Counted from the stretch's first letter, positions 1-8,262 are shown. The stretch: DNA of 50,632 bases from Methylococcaceae bacterium (GCA_013141155.1 JABFRM010000024.1:1-50632), one strand, 5' to 3'. Notes: generated from the sequence alone by a model not told the origin. Made by a program: numbers and translations.

Positions 1-1
1 G

Positions 2-1282
2 TTTGAAAAATCAGGTTCGTCGCAAAAAACTGAATTCGAAGCTTTGCCGTATGATGAATTACGAAATTTTACAGAGATTTTTGGTCGTATAAAACGCGAC
101 TATGTTGAGCCGGTTTCTGATAAAAAATTGCTTGAAGATGCGGTGCGTGGCATGCTCACAGGCTTGGATCCGCACTCAACGTATCTTGGAGATGAAGAAT
201 ATAAAGAATTGAAAGAAGGCACGACTGGTCAGTTTGGTGGCTTAGGCATAGAAGTCAGCATGGAAGATGGTTACGTTAAAGTAGTTTCACCTATTGATGA
301 TACGCCTGCAAGTAAAGCGGGTGTGCAAGCAGGTGATTTAATTATTAAGCTTGATGAAAAGCCAGTTAAAGGTATGAGCTTGGTAGATGCAGTAAAATTT
401 ATGCGTGGTGAGCCGGGCAGTAAAATTGTATTGACGATTGTTCGTGAAGGCGCTGATGTACCGCTTAAAATTACGTTATTACGTGCGATCATTAACGTTA
501 AAAGTGTTAAAAGTCGCTTGTTGGAACCAGGTTATGGTTATGTACGGATCAGTAGCTTTCAGTCTAAGACCAGTCAAGGACTTACTGATGCGATAAAAGA
601 GTTAACTCAAAATAACAAACTGTTATTGAAAGGTTTGGTCTTAGATTTGCGCAACAATCCCGGTGGTGTCCTTGATGCCGCAGTTGCGGTGAGTGATGCC
701 TTTTTAAAAGAAGGCTTGATTGTTTATACCGAAGGCCGTATTAAAAATTCTGAGATGCGATTTAATGCTTCCCCAGATGATTTAATCGTCGGTGCGCCAA
801 TTGTGGTATTGATTAACGCTGGCTCAGCTTCCGCTTCTGAGATTGTCGCGGGTGCCTTGCAAGATCATCATCGTGCGATTATTATGGGCGAAAAGTCTTT
901 TGGTAAAGGTTCGGTACAAACCGTATTGCCTACCAGTAATGGCGGTGCTATTAAATTGACCACGGCGCGTTATTACACCCCGTCAGGCAGGTCAATTCAG
1001 GCAGAGGGCATTGAGCCGGATGTGCCATTGGCTAGGGTTAAGTTGGAATCCATTGATGCTGAAAACTTTAAGCCTGTTAAAGAAGCTGATTTATCACATC
1101 ACTTAGAGAATGGTAATGGTAACGAAAAGCCCATAAAGCCAGAAACAAAAACTAAAATGATTGAAGATGAGACTGGCGAGAATAAAACGGATACAAACGT
1201 TAAACAGAAAGCTGACATCATAGATTACCCAATGCAGGAAGCATTGACATTGTTAAAAGGAGTTAGTATTTTAAAAAAATAA
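2..1282 (+). CDS. ctpA: C-terminal processing peptidase (S41 family), 5' end outside window
   Basis: Periplasmic serine protease of the CtpA/Prc type, which trims or degrades exported proteins from their C-termini. The frame is open from base 2 with no convincing start, so the N-terminus and signal peptide lie upstream of the window. Visible in order: an N-terminal helical part, a PDZ domain beginning at GGLGIEV (about bases 239-480), then the S41 core with GSASASEI (about 820-843, holding the nucleophilic Ser) and GEKSFGKGS (about 889-916, holding the general-base Lys). The C-terminal ~80 residues are charged, Lys/Glu-rich and low in complexity, as in many CtpA proteins. Family assignment is secure; the substrate is unknown. 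Confidence 0.93.
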   Translation, partial: FEKSGSSQKTEFEALPYDELRNFTEIFGRIKRDYVEPVSDKKLLEDAVRGMLTGLDPHSTYLGDEEYKELKEGTTGQFGGLGIEVSMEDGYVKVVSPIDDTPASKAGVQAGDLIIKLDEKPVKGMSLVDAVKFMRGEPGSKIVLTIVREGADVPLKITLLRAIINVKSVKSRLLEPGYGYVRISSFQSKTSQGLTDAIKELTQNNKLLLKGLVLDLRNNPGGVLDAAVAVSDAFLKEGLIVYTEGRIKNSEMRFNASPDDLIVGAPIVVLINAGSASASEIVAGALQDHHRAIIMGEKSFGKGSVQTVLPTSNGGAIKLTTARYYTPSGRSIQAEGIEPDVPLARVKLESIDAENFKPVKEADLSHHLENGNGNEKPIKPETKTKMIEDETGENKTDTNVKQKADIIDYPMQEALTLLKGVSILKK

Positions 1283-1302
1283 TTAGACCCTGCGATTAAG
1301 TT

Positions 1303-1328
1303 CATGATTGATTATTAAAGCAATCATG
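1303..1328. terminator. Hairpin downstream of ctpA
   Basis: Perfect 8-bp inverted repeat CATGATTG / CAATCATG around a 10-nt loop, about 20 bases after the ctpA stop. No T-run follows, so it may be a weak terminator or an RNA-stabilising hairpin. Confidence 0.35.
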
Positions 1329-1439
1329 GGCTTTGGCTATAGGGTGGAGTTTTGATGGATATTTGTGTCAATCATTTGTTTTTTTATAGCTTGTTAATGC
1401 TTAGCTTAACAAAATATGTAGTTTAATTCGAGTTTGAAG

Positions 1440-1670
1440 ATGGCAAGAACACCCTCTAAATTGGTTGATAAACCAATAGAAAAAACCAGTGCTGATAAAG
1501 AAGTCGATGCGGATGAGGATTTCGATGCGCCTGAGTATGTATCACTTTCTGATGATGCAGAAAAAGATATTAAAAAAATGGTTGCGCGTAGAAAAATAGA
1601 AATTTATTGGGAGAAAAAAAGGTTAAAGGATCAGTTTGATGATTTTGAGGAATCTGAATTTGATTTTTAA
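1440..1670 (+). CDS. Small acidic protein, PA3496-like family
   Basis: Predicted 76-residue cytoplasmic protein. The first 45 residues are acidic and look disordered. The C-terminal half has a basic patch followed by an amphipathic helix (MVARRKIEIYWEKKRLKDQ) and an acidic end. That layout resembles the short gammaproteobacterial PA3496 family, annotated elsewhere as putative envelope-integrity proteins with no biochemical function known to me. I place the start at the ATG (MARTPSK) rather than the TTG two codons earlier. No strong ribosome binding site is visible. The family match is by pattern memory only. Confidence 0.6.
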   Translation: MARTPSKLVDKPIEKTSADKEVDADEDFDAPEYVSLSDDAEKDIKKMVARRKIEIYWEKKRLKDQFDDFEESEFDF

Positions 1671-1770
1671 GTGGCCTTAAGTTTAATGACGCTATGCCTA
1701 ATTTAGTGTAGTTAGCAAAGAAGTATCGCGTTAACTTTTCCTTATCGAAACACGCCCGATAATTTAATGG

Positions 1771-1802
1771 TAGGGTGCATTAAAAAATGCCTAATGCCCC
1801 TA
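1771..1802. terminator. Imperfect hairpin between convergent genes
   Basis: TAGGGTGCATTA pairs with TAATGCCCCTA across a short loop, between the PA3496-like gene (+) and the Fae homologue (-). It could terminate either transcript. It also resembles the taggggc hairpin at 11141. Confidence 0.35.
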
Positions 1803-1823
1803 CACGCTTTATTGTTTAAACGC

Positions 1824-2375
1824 TTACCACTGTGATTCGCCAGTTTCTGGATCATACATTTCATGCACGATTTTGTGACGGTTGGCAATCAGCTCATCAA
1901 TGCTAGGTGAATTGGTCATTGCCCGTTGAATCGCTAGCTTCATTGCTTCATAATTCGTCCGGTATAAATCTTTACGGTCTAGGTCAGGATTGGTTGCGCA
2001 TTCCGGTGCGATCCATAGCATAGCGATAATGCACAAATCATTGGCTTCATCGCGCGGTATAACGCCTGCAATAAGGCTGTCCAACACCGCATCAGCTACC
2101 GCAGACTGTACGGGGCCACCAAACAATTCGATATACGCTGTCGATTTCATCGTCACTTTCGGCACGATGATGGTTGCAGGTTTAACTTGCTGATTGCAGG
2201 CGCGGATAGCAAACATTCGGGTATGCCCTTCGGTTTGCCCCATCAAATTGGCAAATGCGTGTCCGGCAGGCCCTTTAACATTGCCGATCAAAATTTCAGG
2301 CATGGCGTCTGTACCCTGCCCTTCGCTCGAAAATACGGTGGCTTCACCAGTTCTAAACCAAATAGCCTCTGACAT
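1824..2375 (-). CDS. Formaldehyde-activating enzyme (Fae) homologue, lacks the catalytic His
   Basis: 183-residue homologue of formaldehyde-activating enzyme, which in methylotrophs condenses formaldehyde with tetrahydromethanopterin. Conserved stretches are visible: GEA near the N-terminus, PKVTMKS, a VADAVLDSLIAGVIPRDEAN block and NYEAMKLAIQRA, all matching Fae colinearly. Against Methylobacterium Fae as I remember it, HIDLIIG (holding catalytic His17) corresponds to MPEILIG here, so the His is a Met. The protein is also about 13 residues longer at the C-terminus. A strong Shine-Dalgarno (AGGAG, 6-nt spacer) supports the start. It may be a Fae2/Fae3-type paralogue with another role, such as formaldehyde sensing or binding. 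It stands alone, not in a methanopterin cluster. Confidence 0.82.
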   Translation of the reverse strand: MSEAIWFRTGEATVFSSEGQGTDAMPEILIGNVKGPAGHAFANLMGQTEGHTRMFAIRACNQQVKPATIIVPKVTMKSTAYIELFGGPVQSAVADAVLDSLIAGVIPRDEANDLCIIAMLWIAPECATNPDLDRKDLYRTNYEAMKLAIQRAMTNSPSIDELIANRHKIVHEMYDPETGESQW

Positions 2376-2562
2376 GAAAAACTCCTAAAATATAGTAATA
2401 AAAAGGGCATTTTACGCTGAAAGTAGAAGCAGCGGCAATGTGTTCCTGTGGTCTGGTTTGGATTACGCCGATTATCCTTTTGTTTTCCACACTGCCAACA
2501 ATATGGTTTTTTGCAATGGCGGTTGAACAGAATAGCTTAAGCGGGGCAGTTCATATAAGTAA

Positions 2563-2741
2563 CTAAGGATTCCGTCAAAAATAACTTCCCCCTTTGAAAA
2601 AGGGGGATGGAGGGGGAGAGCAAAGCGAGGGGCGATATCTAATAAATCTCCCCTAACCCCTCTTTTTCAAAGAGGGGAGCTGAGTTGCTACCCAGCAAGA
2701 ACATTCACAAATCAGGAAGTTATTTTTAACCAAGTCCTAAG
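2563..2741. repeat. MITE-like element with imperfect terminal inverted repeats
   Basis: About 180 bases bounded by an imperfect ~27-bp inverted repeat whose inner part (AAAAATAACTTCC) is exact. Inside are two oppositely oriented G-rich/C-rich arms (AAAAAGGGGGATGGAGGGG and CCCCTAACCCCTCTTTTTC), a motif repeated near 22471, 30281 and 31075. No coding capacity. The rest of the 2376-2916 gap holds only this element and the short repeat at 2794. Confidence 0.6.
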
Positions 2742-2793
2742 CTAAGTTTTCGGGTATTTGTCCTAAGCCAAAAAGGTGGTTAAGCCGATCATG

Positions 2794-2816
2794 GTTCGAC
2801 AAGTTCAGGACGAACG
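2794..2816. repeat. Short palindromic dispersed repeat
   Basis: GTTCG...CGAAC palindrome of the TTCGACAAGTTCAGGACGAA type. Related copies lie at 18875-18905 and 41251-41293. It resembles the extragenic palindromes common in proteobacteria. Confidence 0.5.
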
Positions 2817-2916
2817 GTTAAGCCTGTACCGCTACCTGAAAATGTACGTTTAATTACTTATGCGTTTGATCTTGAAGACTTGGTTTGCAAGTCAGGGATG
2901 AGCGAAGCCACTGCCG

Positions 2917-3436
2917 CTAAACTATCCATGATTCGTTATTATTTGGCAATCGATGCAAATCATCAATAACCTGGATTGATTTCGTTGACCATTGCCATAA
3001 CACCAGATTAAGATTGGCCGCAGTGCAGCCTGGTGCAAAGCTTCTGACTACCATGCCAGCAATGCCTTCTGCTAATAGTTGATCTGCTAGTAACCAGGTG
3101 GGCGGAATGTGTTGGTCTAAAGTCAGCGCTTCCCAAGCACAGGCTAACTCGCTGGCGGTTATGTTTAAAAGCTGTTGGATGGTAGGGTTGTTTAAGTCAA
3201 TGATATTTTTGCAATCAATCTGATAAGCTGGTCATCGGTTGTGGTTTAAAGGGAAAGCTTTGCTGCGCTTCCAGCCAGGCGGTGGTGAAATCTAAGGAAG
3301 TGTAAAGGGCTGCGATGCCAGGACGATTAAAACGTCCGCCGAACTGTTTTGCGCCCTCGCCGGAGAGTGGCGTATATGCCCACATTGGATGATGGGCGCG
3401 GTAAACGATGTGCCTAAAACGGGTTCTGGGTGTCAA
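2917..3436 (-). pseudogene. RES-domain toxin, frameshifted
   Basis: Toxin half of a RES/Xre (MbcT- or ParT-like) toxin-antitoxin pair; family members attack NAD+ or ADP-ribosylate targets. The first frame gives 73 residues with RES hallmarks (YRAHHPMWAYTPLSGEGAK, GGRFNRPG, ALYTSLDFTTAWLEAQQ) and stops at 3215. The remainder of a full-length RES domain continues in the next frame from about 3228 to a stop at 2917 (AYQIDCKNIIDLNNP, SELACAWEAL, GIAGMVVRSFAPG). The break is at about 3229; against typical homologues it fits loss of about five bases after PMT. The start is probably TTG at 3436, overlapping the antitoxin stop (TTGA). A sequencing error cannot be excluded. Confidence 0.82.
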
Positions 3437-3798
3437 GCATAACCACCCGCGGCAATTCGTGCCAAATAAATTTTAACCGCATCTGCTTGACCGGCTTTAA
3501 CCAGTTCTTCTGCGGTTTTATCGCCAAATGAGGGTAACGGTTGCGAGCGAAACCAAGCAAAAGCTCTGCCTACGCCGCCCGACCATTGCGCGACACGGTT
3601 GATGATCTCGACGGTGTCTTTGAGCCGCGCTTGAGTGTTTCGGCTTTTGACACGCGCACTTTTGGACACTGAATCCAAGGATAAGCCAGTTACTTCCGCT
3701 AAATCACTTTGGGTGATATGTAATACTTTTGCCAATGCACCAGCCAGTACTAGCCCATCATCACTAATTACTTGCTGTAAAAAATCTATACTGACCAT
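3433..3798 (-). CDS. Xre/MbcA/ParS-type antitoxin (DUF2384-like)
   Basis: 121-residue antitoxin of the RES toxin downstream. An N-terminal helix-turn-helix-like region (LAKVLHITQSDLAEVTGLSL) precedes the toxin-binding domain, recognisable by RVAQWSGGVGRAFAWFRSQP, FGDKTAEELV and the terminal YLARIAAGGYA. I start at MVSIDFLQQ, which has GAGGG five bases upstream; the longer frame adds 28 atypical residues. It overlaps the toxin start by four bases, implying translational coupling. In this family the antitoxin neutralises the toxin and represses the operon. It appears intact although the toxin is broken. Confidence 0.85.
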   Translation of the reverse strand: MVSIDFLQQVISDDGLVLAGALAKVLHITQSDLAEVTGLSLDSVSKSARVKSRNTQARLKDTVEIINRVAQWSGGVGRAFAWFRSQPLPSFGDKTAEELVKAGQADAVKIYLARIAAGGYA

Positions 3799-3811
3799 GA
3801 CGCCCTCTATT

Positions 3812-3843
3812 TGGTACCTTATATGGGCAAAATTATAGGGCAT
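3812..3843. promoter_or_regulatory. Possible operator of the antitoxin promoter
   Basis: Just upstream of the antitoxin start lies a near-repeat (TATGGGCA and TATAGGGCATA, 13 bases apart) plus a short palindrome around GGTACC. Such repeats are usual where antitoxins autorepress. No protein-specific consensus is known to me. Confidence 0.25.
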
Positions 3844-4030
3844 AAATAAGCAATTGCAAAGATAGTTAGCTAAAAACACCACTGTCTAAAGCTGGGGTTG
3901 CTGTTTGGGGCATTGCGGTTGCAATGGAAAATAGGTGGGTTACATTTTGCTGGGTGATATGCACGAGGTATAATCGTAAAATACCTGCACTAGCGGTTTC
4001 CCCTACTGTTTCATTGTTAAACCTATCTCT

Positions 4031-5650
4031 ATGTCCTTAAAAATAACTTTGGCACAAATTAACTTTTTGGTGGGTGATATTGCCGCTAATAGTCGAAAAA
4101 TTATTCAAACGGCGATCAATGCGCGTGATCAATTGGGTGCTGATATTTGTGTTTTTTCAGAACTGGCCGTCACAGGGTATCCACCGGAAGATTTATTGTT
4201 TCGTCCTGATTTTATTGCTAAAGCGGCTCAAGCAGTAACAGAAATTGCCAACAATACCCAAGGTATTGATGTGGTGTTGGGTTTTCCGGAAGCCACTGCG
4301 GAGGGATTGTACAACAGCGCGGCAGTGCTGCGAGAGGGGGCAATACTCTGTGTATATCGTAAAAATTGTTTACCCAATTATGGTGTGTTTGATGAGCGGC
4401 GCTATTTTAAAGCAGGGCATGACGTCACTTTATTTACGCTAAAAAATACCACCTTGGCGCTAACCATTTGTGAAGATATATGGTGTGATGGGATGCTGCT
4501 GAAAAATCGTCAGGCAGGTGCAGATATTGTGTTGACGCTAAATGCCTCGCCTTTTCATGCGGGTAAAATGCAATTGCGGGAAGAGGTTGTACGGAAACAG
4601 GTAAAACAAGCGGCAGTACCGTTGATTTATGTGAATCAAGTGGGCGGACAGGATGAGCTGATTTTTGATGGGGCATCTTTTGTACTAGATCAGCATGGAG
4701 TTTGTGTTATGCGTGCCGCAGAGTTTAAGGAGCAGTTGTGTGTGATTGAGTTTATCAATCAGCAACCACAAGCAACGCTTTGCGCGCCTTTGTATGATGG
4801 GATATCAAGTATTTATCAGGCTTTGGTATTAGGTATTCGCGATTACGTGACCAAAAACGGTTTTCAAGGGGCGTTATTGGGCTTATCCGGCGGCATCGAC
4901 TCTGCGTTGGTGCTGGCCTTGGCTGTTGACGCGCTGGGGGCAGAGAAAGTGGAGGCGGTGTTGATGCCTTCTTGCTATACGCAGGATATGAGTACGCAGG
5001 ATGCCATAACTCAGGCAAAAACGCTTGGGGTGCGTTATCAGACCATCCCAATTATGCCTGCGGTCAATGCCTTTACGGAGATGTTGGCAGAGGTATTTGC
5101 CAATACTAAACTTGATGCGACGGAGGAAAATATTCAGGCGCGCTGCCGCGGGGTTATTTTAATGGCACTGTCTAATAAGCAGGGTAAAATTTTACTCACT
5201 ACCGGCAATAAAAGTGAAATGAGCGTTGGGTATGCCACTTTATATGGCGACATGGCGGGCGGGTTTGCGCCGATAAAAGATGTGCCTAAGCTGTTGGTGT
5301 ATGCACTCTCTCGTTATCGAAATAGTCTATCGGCCATCATTCCGGCGCGCGTGATTGAACGCCCGCCGTCAGCCGAGTTAGCGCCCAATCAAGTGGATGC
5401 CGATTCATTGCCGATTTATGAGAACTTAGACCCCATTTTGGAACGCTACATAGCGCTTGATCAGTCCGCTGATGAAATTATTGCCGCAGGATTTAAGCCT
5501 GAAGAAGTCAGGCGCGCGATCAGTTTGGTTGATCGTAATGAATATAAACGCCGACAATCGCCGCCAGGCATTAAAATCACCACACGGGCGTTTGGACGTG
5601 ATCGACGCTTTCCCATAACCTCAGGGTATCGGGGCGTGGATAGTCAATAG
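4031..5650 (+). CDS. nadE: Glutamine-dependent NAD+ synthase
   Basis: 539-residue enzyme catalysing the last step of NAD synthesis, deamido-NAD+ to NAD+, with glutamine as nitrogen donor. An N-terminal nitrilase-fold glutaminase domain (about residues 1-260) has the Glu-Lys-Cys triad at E44 (FSELAVTGYPPEDLL), K111 (YRKNCLPNYGVFDE) and C147 (LTICEDIW). The C-terminal synthetase domain starts near residue 280 with the PP-loop LSGGIDSAL and continues through LLTTGNKSEMSVGY. Length and domain order match the two-domain bacterial form. The ATG start fits homologues. It is a single gene, separated by 230 bases from the divergent toxin-antitoxin locus. Confidence 0.96.
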   Translation: MSLKITLAQINFLVGDIAANSRKIIQTAINARDQLGADICVFSELAVTGYPPEDLLFRPDFIAKAAQAVTEIANNTQGIDVVLGFPEATAEGLYNSAAVLREGAILCVYRKNCLPNYGVFDERRYFKAGHDVTLFTLKNTTLALTICEDIWCDGMLLKNRQAGADIVLTLNASPFHAGKMQLREEVVRKQVKQAAVPLIYVNQVGGQDELIFDGASFVLDQHGVCVMRAAEFKEQLCVIEFINQQPQATLCAPLYDGISSIYQALVLGIRDYVTKNGFQGALLGLSGGIDSALVLALAVDALGAEKVEAVLMPSCYTQDMSTQDAITQAKTLGVRYQTIPIMPAVNAFTEMLAEVFANTKLDATEENIQARCRGVILMALSNKQGKILLTTGNKSEMSVGYATLYGDMAGGFAPIKDVPKLLVYALSRYRNSLSAIIPARVIERPPSAELAPNQVDADSLPIYENLDPILERYIALDQSADEIIAAGFKPEEVRRAISLVDRNEYKRRQSPPGIKITTRAFGRDRRFPITSGYRGVDSQ

Positions 5651-5913
5651 TTGTAAGGTCGACTCGGGCCTGTTAGCAACTATAGCCATCCGCTTTTAAA
5701 ACAGCACTGATGTTCTTTAGTTATTTTAGGGTCAATAACTGTTATACTTCGCAACGTTACCTCACCTGACGCTTATGTTGTTACGTTACAGTTTACTCAA
5801 ATTCTTTTAAACTAACTGGCTTACGGGATCATAAGTCGACAATAGCTAAGGCAATCGGAAAGTGTCAGGCGCTTTCAGATGTTTATAACTTTTTTGACCA
5901 ACGGAATTTTGTT

Positions 5914-7158
5914 ATGTATAAAATAATTTTATCTTCCTTCATGCTGCTGAGCGCTGCAAGTTATGCAGATAACACCCCTACCTTTGATTTTGCGACCGGC
6001 GTGCTTTCTATGCCTTTTGTTAGTACTTCACAAGGTAACTATATGGCGACACTGCAAATAGACCCTAATCTGCCAGCAACGACATTTACCATATTGCAAG
6101 CAGAACCTACTGTTGTTGCGGCTAATACCACTACACCACCTACTTTTAGTTTTACGTCGGGATTGCTTAACCTGCCGAAAGTGAATACAACCAATGGCAC
6201 TTATACTGCGAAGTTACAGTTGGCAGAAAATCTATTTAAACTAACGGCTGTTCAGGTTGTTGGCGTAAATATTCCGACAGGTGACGCGCCAGCTATAGCG
6301 GGTTGTTCAATATTCCCAAGCAATAATGCCTGGAACACTGCAATTAATGCCTTGCCTGTACATCCGCGTTCTGCCGCATGGATTAATACGATCCGCATCG
6401 CCGCTATTCATACTGATTTTGGTGCTGATTATGGTGCTGGGCCGTTTGGACAACCCATTAATATTGTTGCAGGCTCTACAACGCCTAAATATACCTTTAA
6501 TTTTCAAATCCCCATTGAATCTGACACGGGCCCTTATCCTGTTCCTGATGCTTTTTTACGTGAAGCGACTGACGATAAACGCCTGTTTATTGTCGATACA
6601 GAAACTTGTAAATTATATGAAACCTATAACGCCAATAAAACTGGCGCGCAATGGTCTGCCAAACGCGGCGCTATTTGGGATATGAAATCAAATGGTTTAC
6701 GTCCGCTTGGATCAGGTTCCGCTGATGAAGGGGGGTTCCCAACCGTGCCAGGGTTGGTGCGCTATGACGAAGTTGCTTCAGGCATTATTAAGCATGCGCT
6801 ACGCTTTACTTTCCCCAAACCTAACACGGCTATATGGCCTGCTCGGCATACAGTTGGCGCAGCAGTTGCGGTAAATAATACCTTGCCCATGGGTGCGCGA
6901 CTTCGTTTAAAAGATAGCGTTGATATCAGTGCTTATGCGCCAGAGCTTCAAGTTATTTTGCAAGCCATGAAAACCTACGGCATTATGCTTACCGATGACG
7001 GTTCGGCATTATATTTAAGCGGAACGCCTGATGAGCGTTGGAATAACGATATGCTGAGTAACTTACGTGCTATCAAAGGCGGTGACTTTGAAGCCGTCGA
7101 TTCTGAATGTATGCAAGTTAGCCCAGATTCTGGCGAAGCTAATCCTGGCAAATGTTAA
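5914..7158 (+). CDS. Secreted protein with two N-terminal repeats and a conserved C-terminal domain
   Basis: 414 residues, exported: a typical signal peptide (MYKIILSSFMLLSAASYA) is followed by two related ~45-residue units, PTFDFATGVLSMPFVSTSQG and PTFSFTSGLLNLPKVNTTNG, probably small beta repeats. From about residue 130 a larger domain starts at CSIFPSNNAWNTAINALPVH and runs to the end, with WPARHTVGAAV and YGIMLTDDGSALYLSGTPDERW. I have seen this domain type in secreted proteins of diverse bacteria but can give no reaction for it. The four Cys outside the signal peptide could form disulfides. It is monocistronic, followed by a hairpin. Confidence 0.75.
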   Translation: MYKIILSSFMLLSAASYADNTPTFDFATGVLSMPFVSTSQGNYMATLQIDPNLPATTFTILQAEPTVVAANTTTPPTFSFTSGLLNLPKVNTTNGTYTAKLQLAENLFKLTAVQVVGVNIPTGDAPAIAGCSIFPSNNAWNTAINALPVHPRSAAWINTIRIAAIHTDFGADYGAGPFGQPINIVAGSTTPKYTFNFQIPIESDTGPYPVPDAFLREATDDKRLFIVDTETCKLYETYNANKTGAQWSAKRGAIWDMKSNGLRPLGSGSADEGGFPTVPGLVRYDEVASGIIKHALRFTFPKPNTAIWPARHTVGAAVAVNNTLPMGARLRLKDSVDISAYAPELQVILQAMKTYGIMLTDDGSALYLSGTPDERWNNDMLSNLRAIKGGDFEAVDSECMQVSPDSGEANPGKC

Positions 7159-7208
7159 TTAGGCGATAGTTTTCATCGTCATATTTGCCTAATGCTGCAA
7201 AAGCTAAA

Positions 7209-7240
7209 GGGTGCGGAGCAATAGTTACAACTTCGCACCC
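7209..7240 (+). terminator. Hairpin after the secreted-protein gene
   Basis: GGGTGCG pairs with CGCACCC around an 18-base loop, 50 bases after the stop. A short A/T-rich run follows. Probable terminator. Confidence 0.45.
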
Positions 7241-7322
7241 TTCGGTACAAAAAACCTATTTGATACCATCGCAACACTAATTCATTGCGTATGTTTAGCC
7301 TGAGTGACAGGGATTGATTGTT

Positions 7323-8063
7323 ATGAATGACAAAGCAGTAAGGCAACGTCCTCGGGGTATTTATTTATTACCCAATCTTTTTACCACAGGGGCAATGTTT
7401 GCTGGCTTTTATGCCATGACCTCTGCAATAAATAGCCATTTTGAAACCGCCGCCATTGCAATTTTTGTGGCGATGGTTCTGGATGGTTTAGATGGGCGGG
7501 TGGCACGATTAACGAATACCCAAAGCGAATTCGGCGCACAATACGATAGCTTATCTGATATGGTTTCTTTTGGTGTTGCGCCAGGCTTGGTCATGTATCT
7601 ATGGGTATTGTCATCGATGGGGCAGCTAGGGTTGTTTGCAGCATTCGTACACACGGCGGGCGGTGCTTTACGTTTGGCGCGCTTTAATACACAGCTCACG
7701 ACCGCTGATAAACGCTATTTTCAAGGTTTGCCAAGCCCTGCTGCTGCGGCGATTTTAGCGGGCTTTATCTGGATCAGTGCCAAATATCACTACGATGTAC
7801 ACGCTATAAAATATCTTGCCTTAATATTAACCATCAGCACCGGTTTATTGATGGTCAGTAATTTCCGTTATTCCAGTTTTAAAGAAATCGATTTAAGAGG
7901 GCGCGTACCTTTTATCGTTGCCATTTCAATCATGTTAACCATTGCCTTTGTAATGGCACATCCAGAAACCATGTTGTTTTTATTCTTTTTAGGGTATGCC
8001 GTTTCTGGCCCCATAATTACCTTGATCATGCGTAAACGTAAGCGGCAAGTCCGCAATACTTAA
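7323..8063 (+). CDS. pssA: CDP-diacylglycerol--serine O-phosphatidyltransferase
   Basis: Inner-membrane enzyme making phosphatidylserine from CDP-diacylglycerol and serine, the entry to phosphatidylethanolamine. The CDP-alcohol phosphatidyltransferase signature DG-x2-AR-x8-G-x3-D-x3-D is clear in DGLDGRVARL...FGAQYDSLSD (residues ~55-80). At least six hydrophobic segments follow. I start at the ATG (MNDKAVRQRPRG), three codons inside the longest frame; 246 residues is normal for the type II pssA of Pseudomonas and relatives. It precedes leuA, as in many gamma- and betaproteobacteria. Confidence 0.93.
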   Translation: MNDKAVRQRPRGIYLLPNLFTTGAMFAGFYAMTSAINSHFETAAIAIFVAMVLDGLDGRVARLTNTQSEFGAQYDSLSDMVSFGVAPGLVMYLWVLSSMGQLGLFAAFVHTAGGALRLARFNTQLTTADKRYFQGLPSPAAAAILAGFIWISAKYHYDVHAIKYLALILTISTGLLMVSNFRYSSFKEIDLRGRVPFIVAISIMLTIAFVMAHPETMLFLFFLGYAVSGPIITLIMRKRKRQVRNT

Positions 8064-8068
8064 CAACC

Positions 8069-8097
8069 TTGAGCGCTTTTTGATAATCGCGTATAGT
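8069..8097 (+). promoter_or_regulatory. Sigma-70-like promoter upstream of leuA
   Basis: TTGAGC, a 17-base spacer and TATAGT: good match and ideal spacing. It starts six bases after the pssA stop. Transcription would start near 8103-8106, at or just before the leader ATG at 8106. Confidence 0.55.
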
Positions 8098-8105
8098 GTC
8101 GCACT

Positions 8106-8177
8106 ATGAACACGCATCAATGCCTCTTTTCATCCATCTCTTGTCGCCTTTTTGGCCTGCGTACGCTGCTGCCCTGA
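8106..8177 (+). CDS. Possible leader peptide of leuA (23 codons)
   Basis: A 23-codon ORF beginning almost at the predicted transcription start, so it might be translated leaderless. It contains five Leu codons including a CTG CTG pair, and two Cys codons, and ends LRTLLP. The Leu-Leu-Pro-stop codons lie inside the 5' arm and loop of the hairpin at 8168-8185. That arrangement is what a ribosome-mediated attenuator would need. It has no Shine-Dalgarno. Real translation is not shown by the sequence. Confidence 0.4.
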   Translation: MNTHQCLFSSISCRLFGLRTLLP

Positions 8178-8185
8178 GGGGCAGC
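8168..8185 (+). promoter_or_regulatory. Hairpin in leuA leader, possible attenuator
   Basis: Perfect 7-bp stem GCTGCCC/GGGCAGC with loop TGAG, in which TGA is the stop codon of the small leader ORF. A partly T-rich stretch follows (ATTTCTTTG). It may be a terminator/attenuator for leuA or the end of the pssA transcript. Confidence 0.45.
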
Positions 8186-8262
8186 ACATTTCTTTGTTAG
8201 CTCCAATATGTTTTTATATTTAACCTAACCGTTGATGCCCCCACTTGGATGGCGATTTTGAT

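Noticed and set aside
2848-2968. Forward frame reading like a small helical protein (DLEDLVCKSGMSEATAAKLS)
   Set aside because: It overlaps the second half of the frameshifted RES toxin on the other strand, which has clear homology; the forward frame has no start signal.
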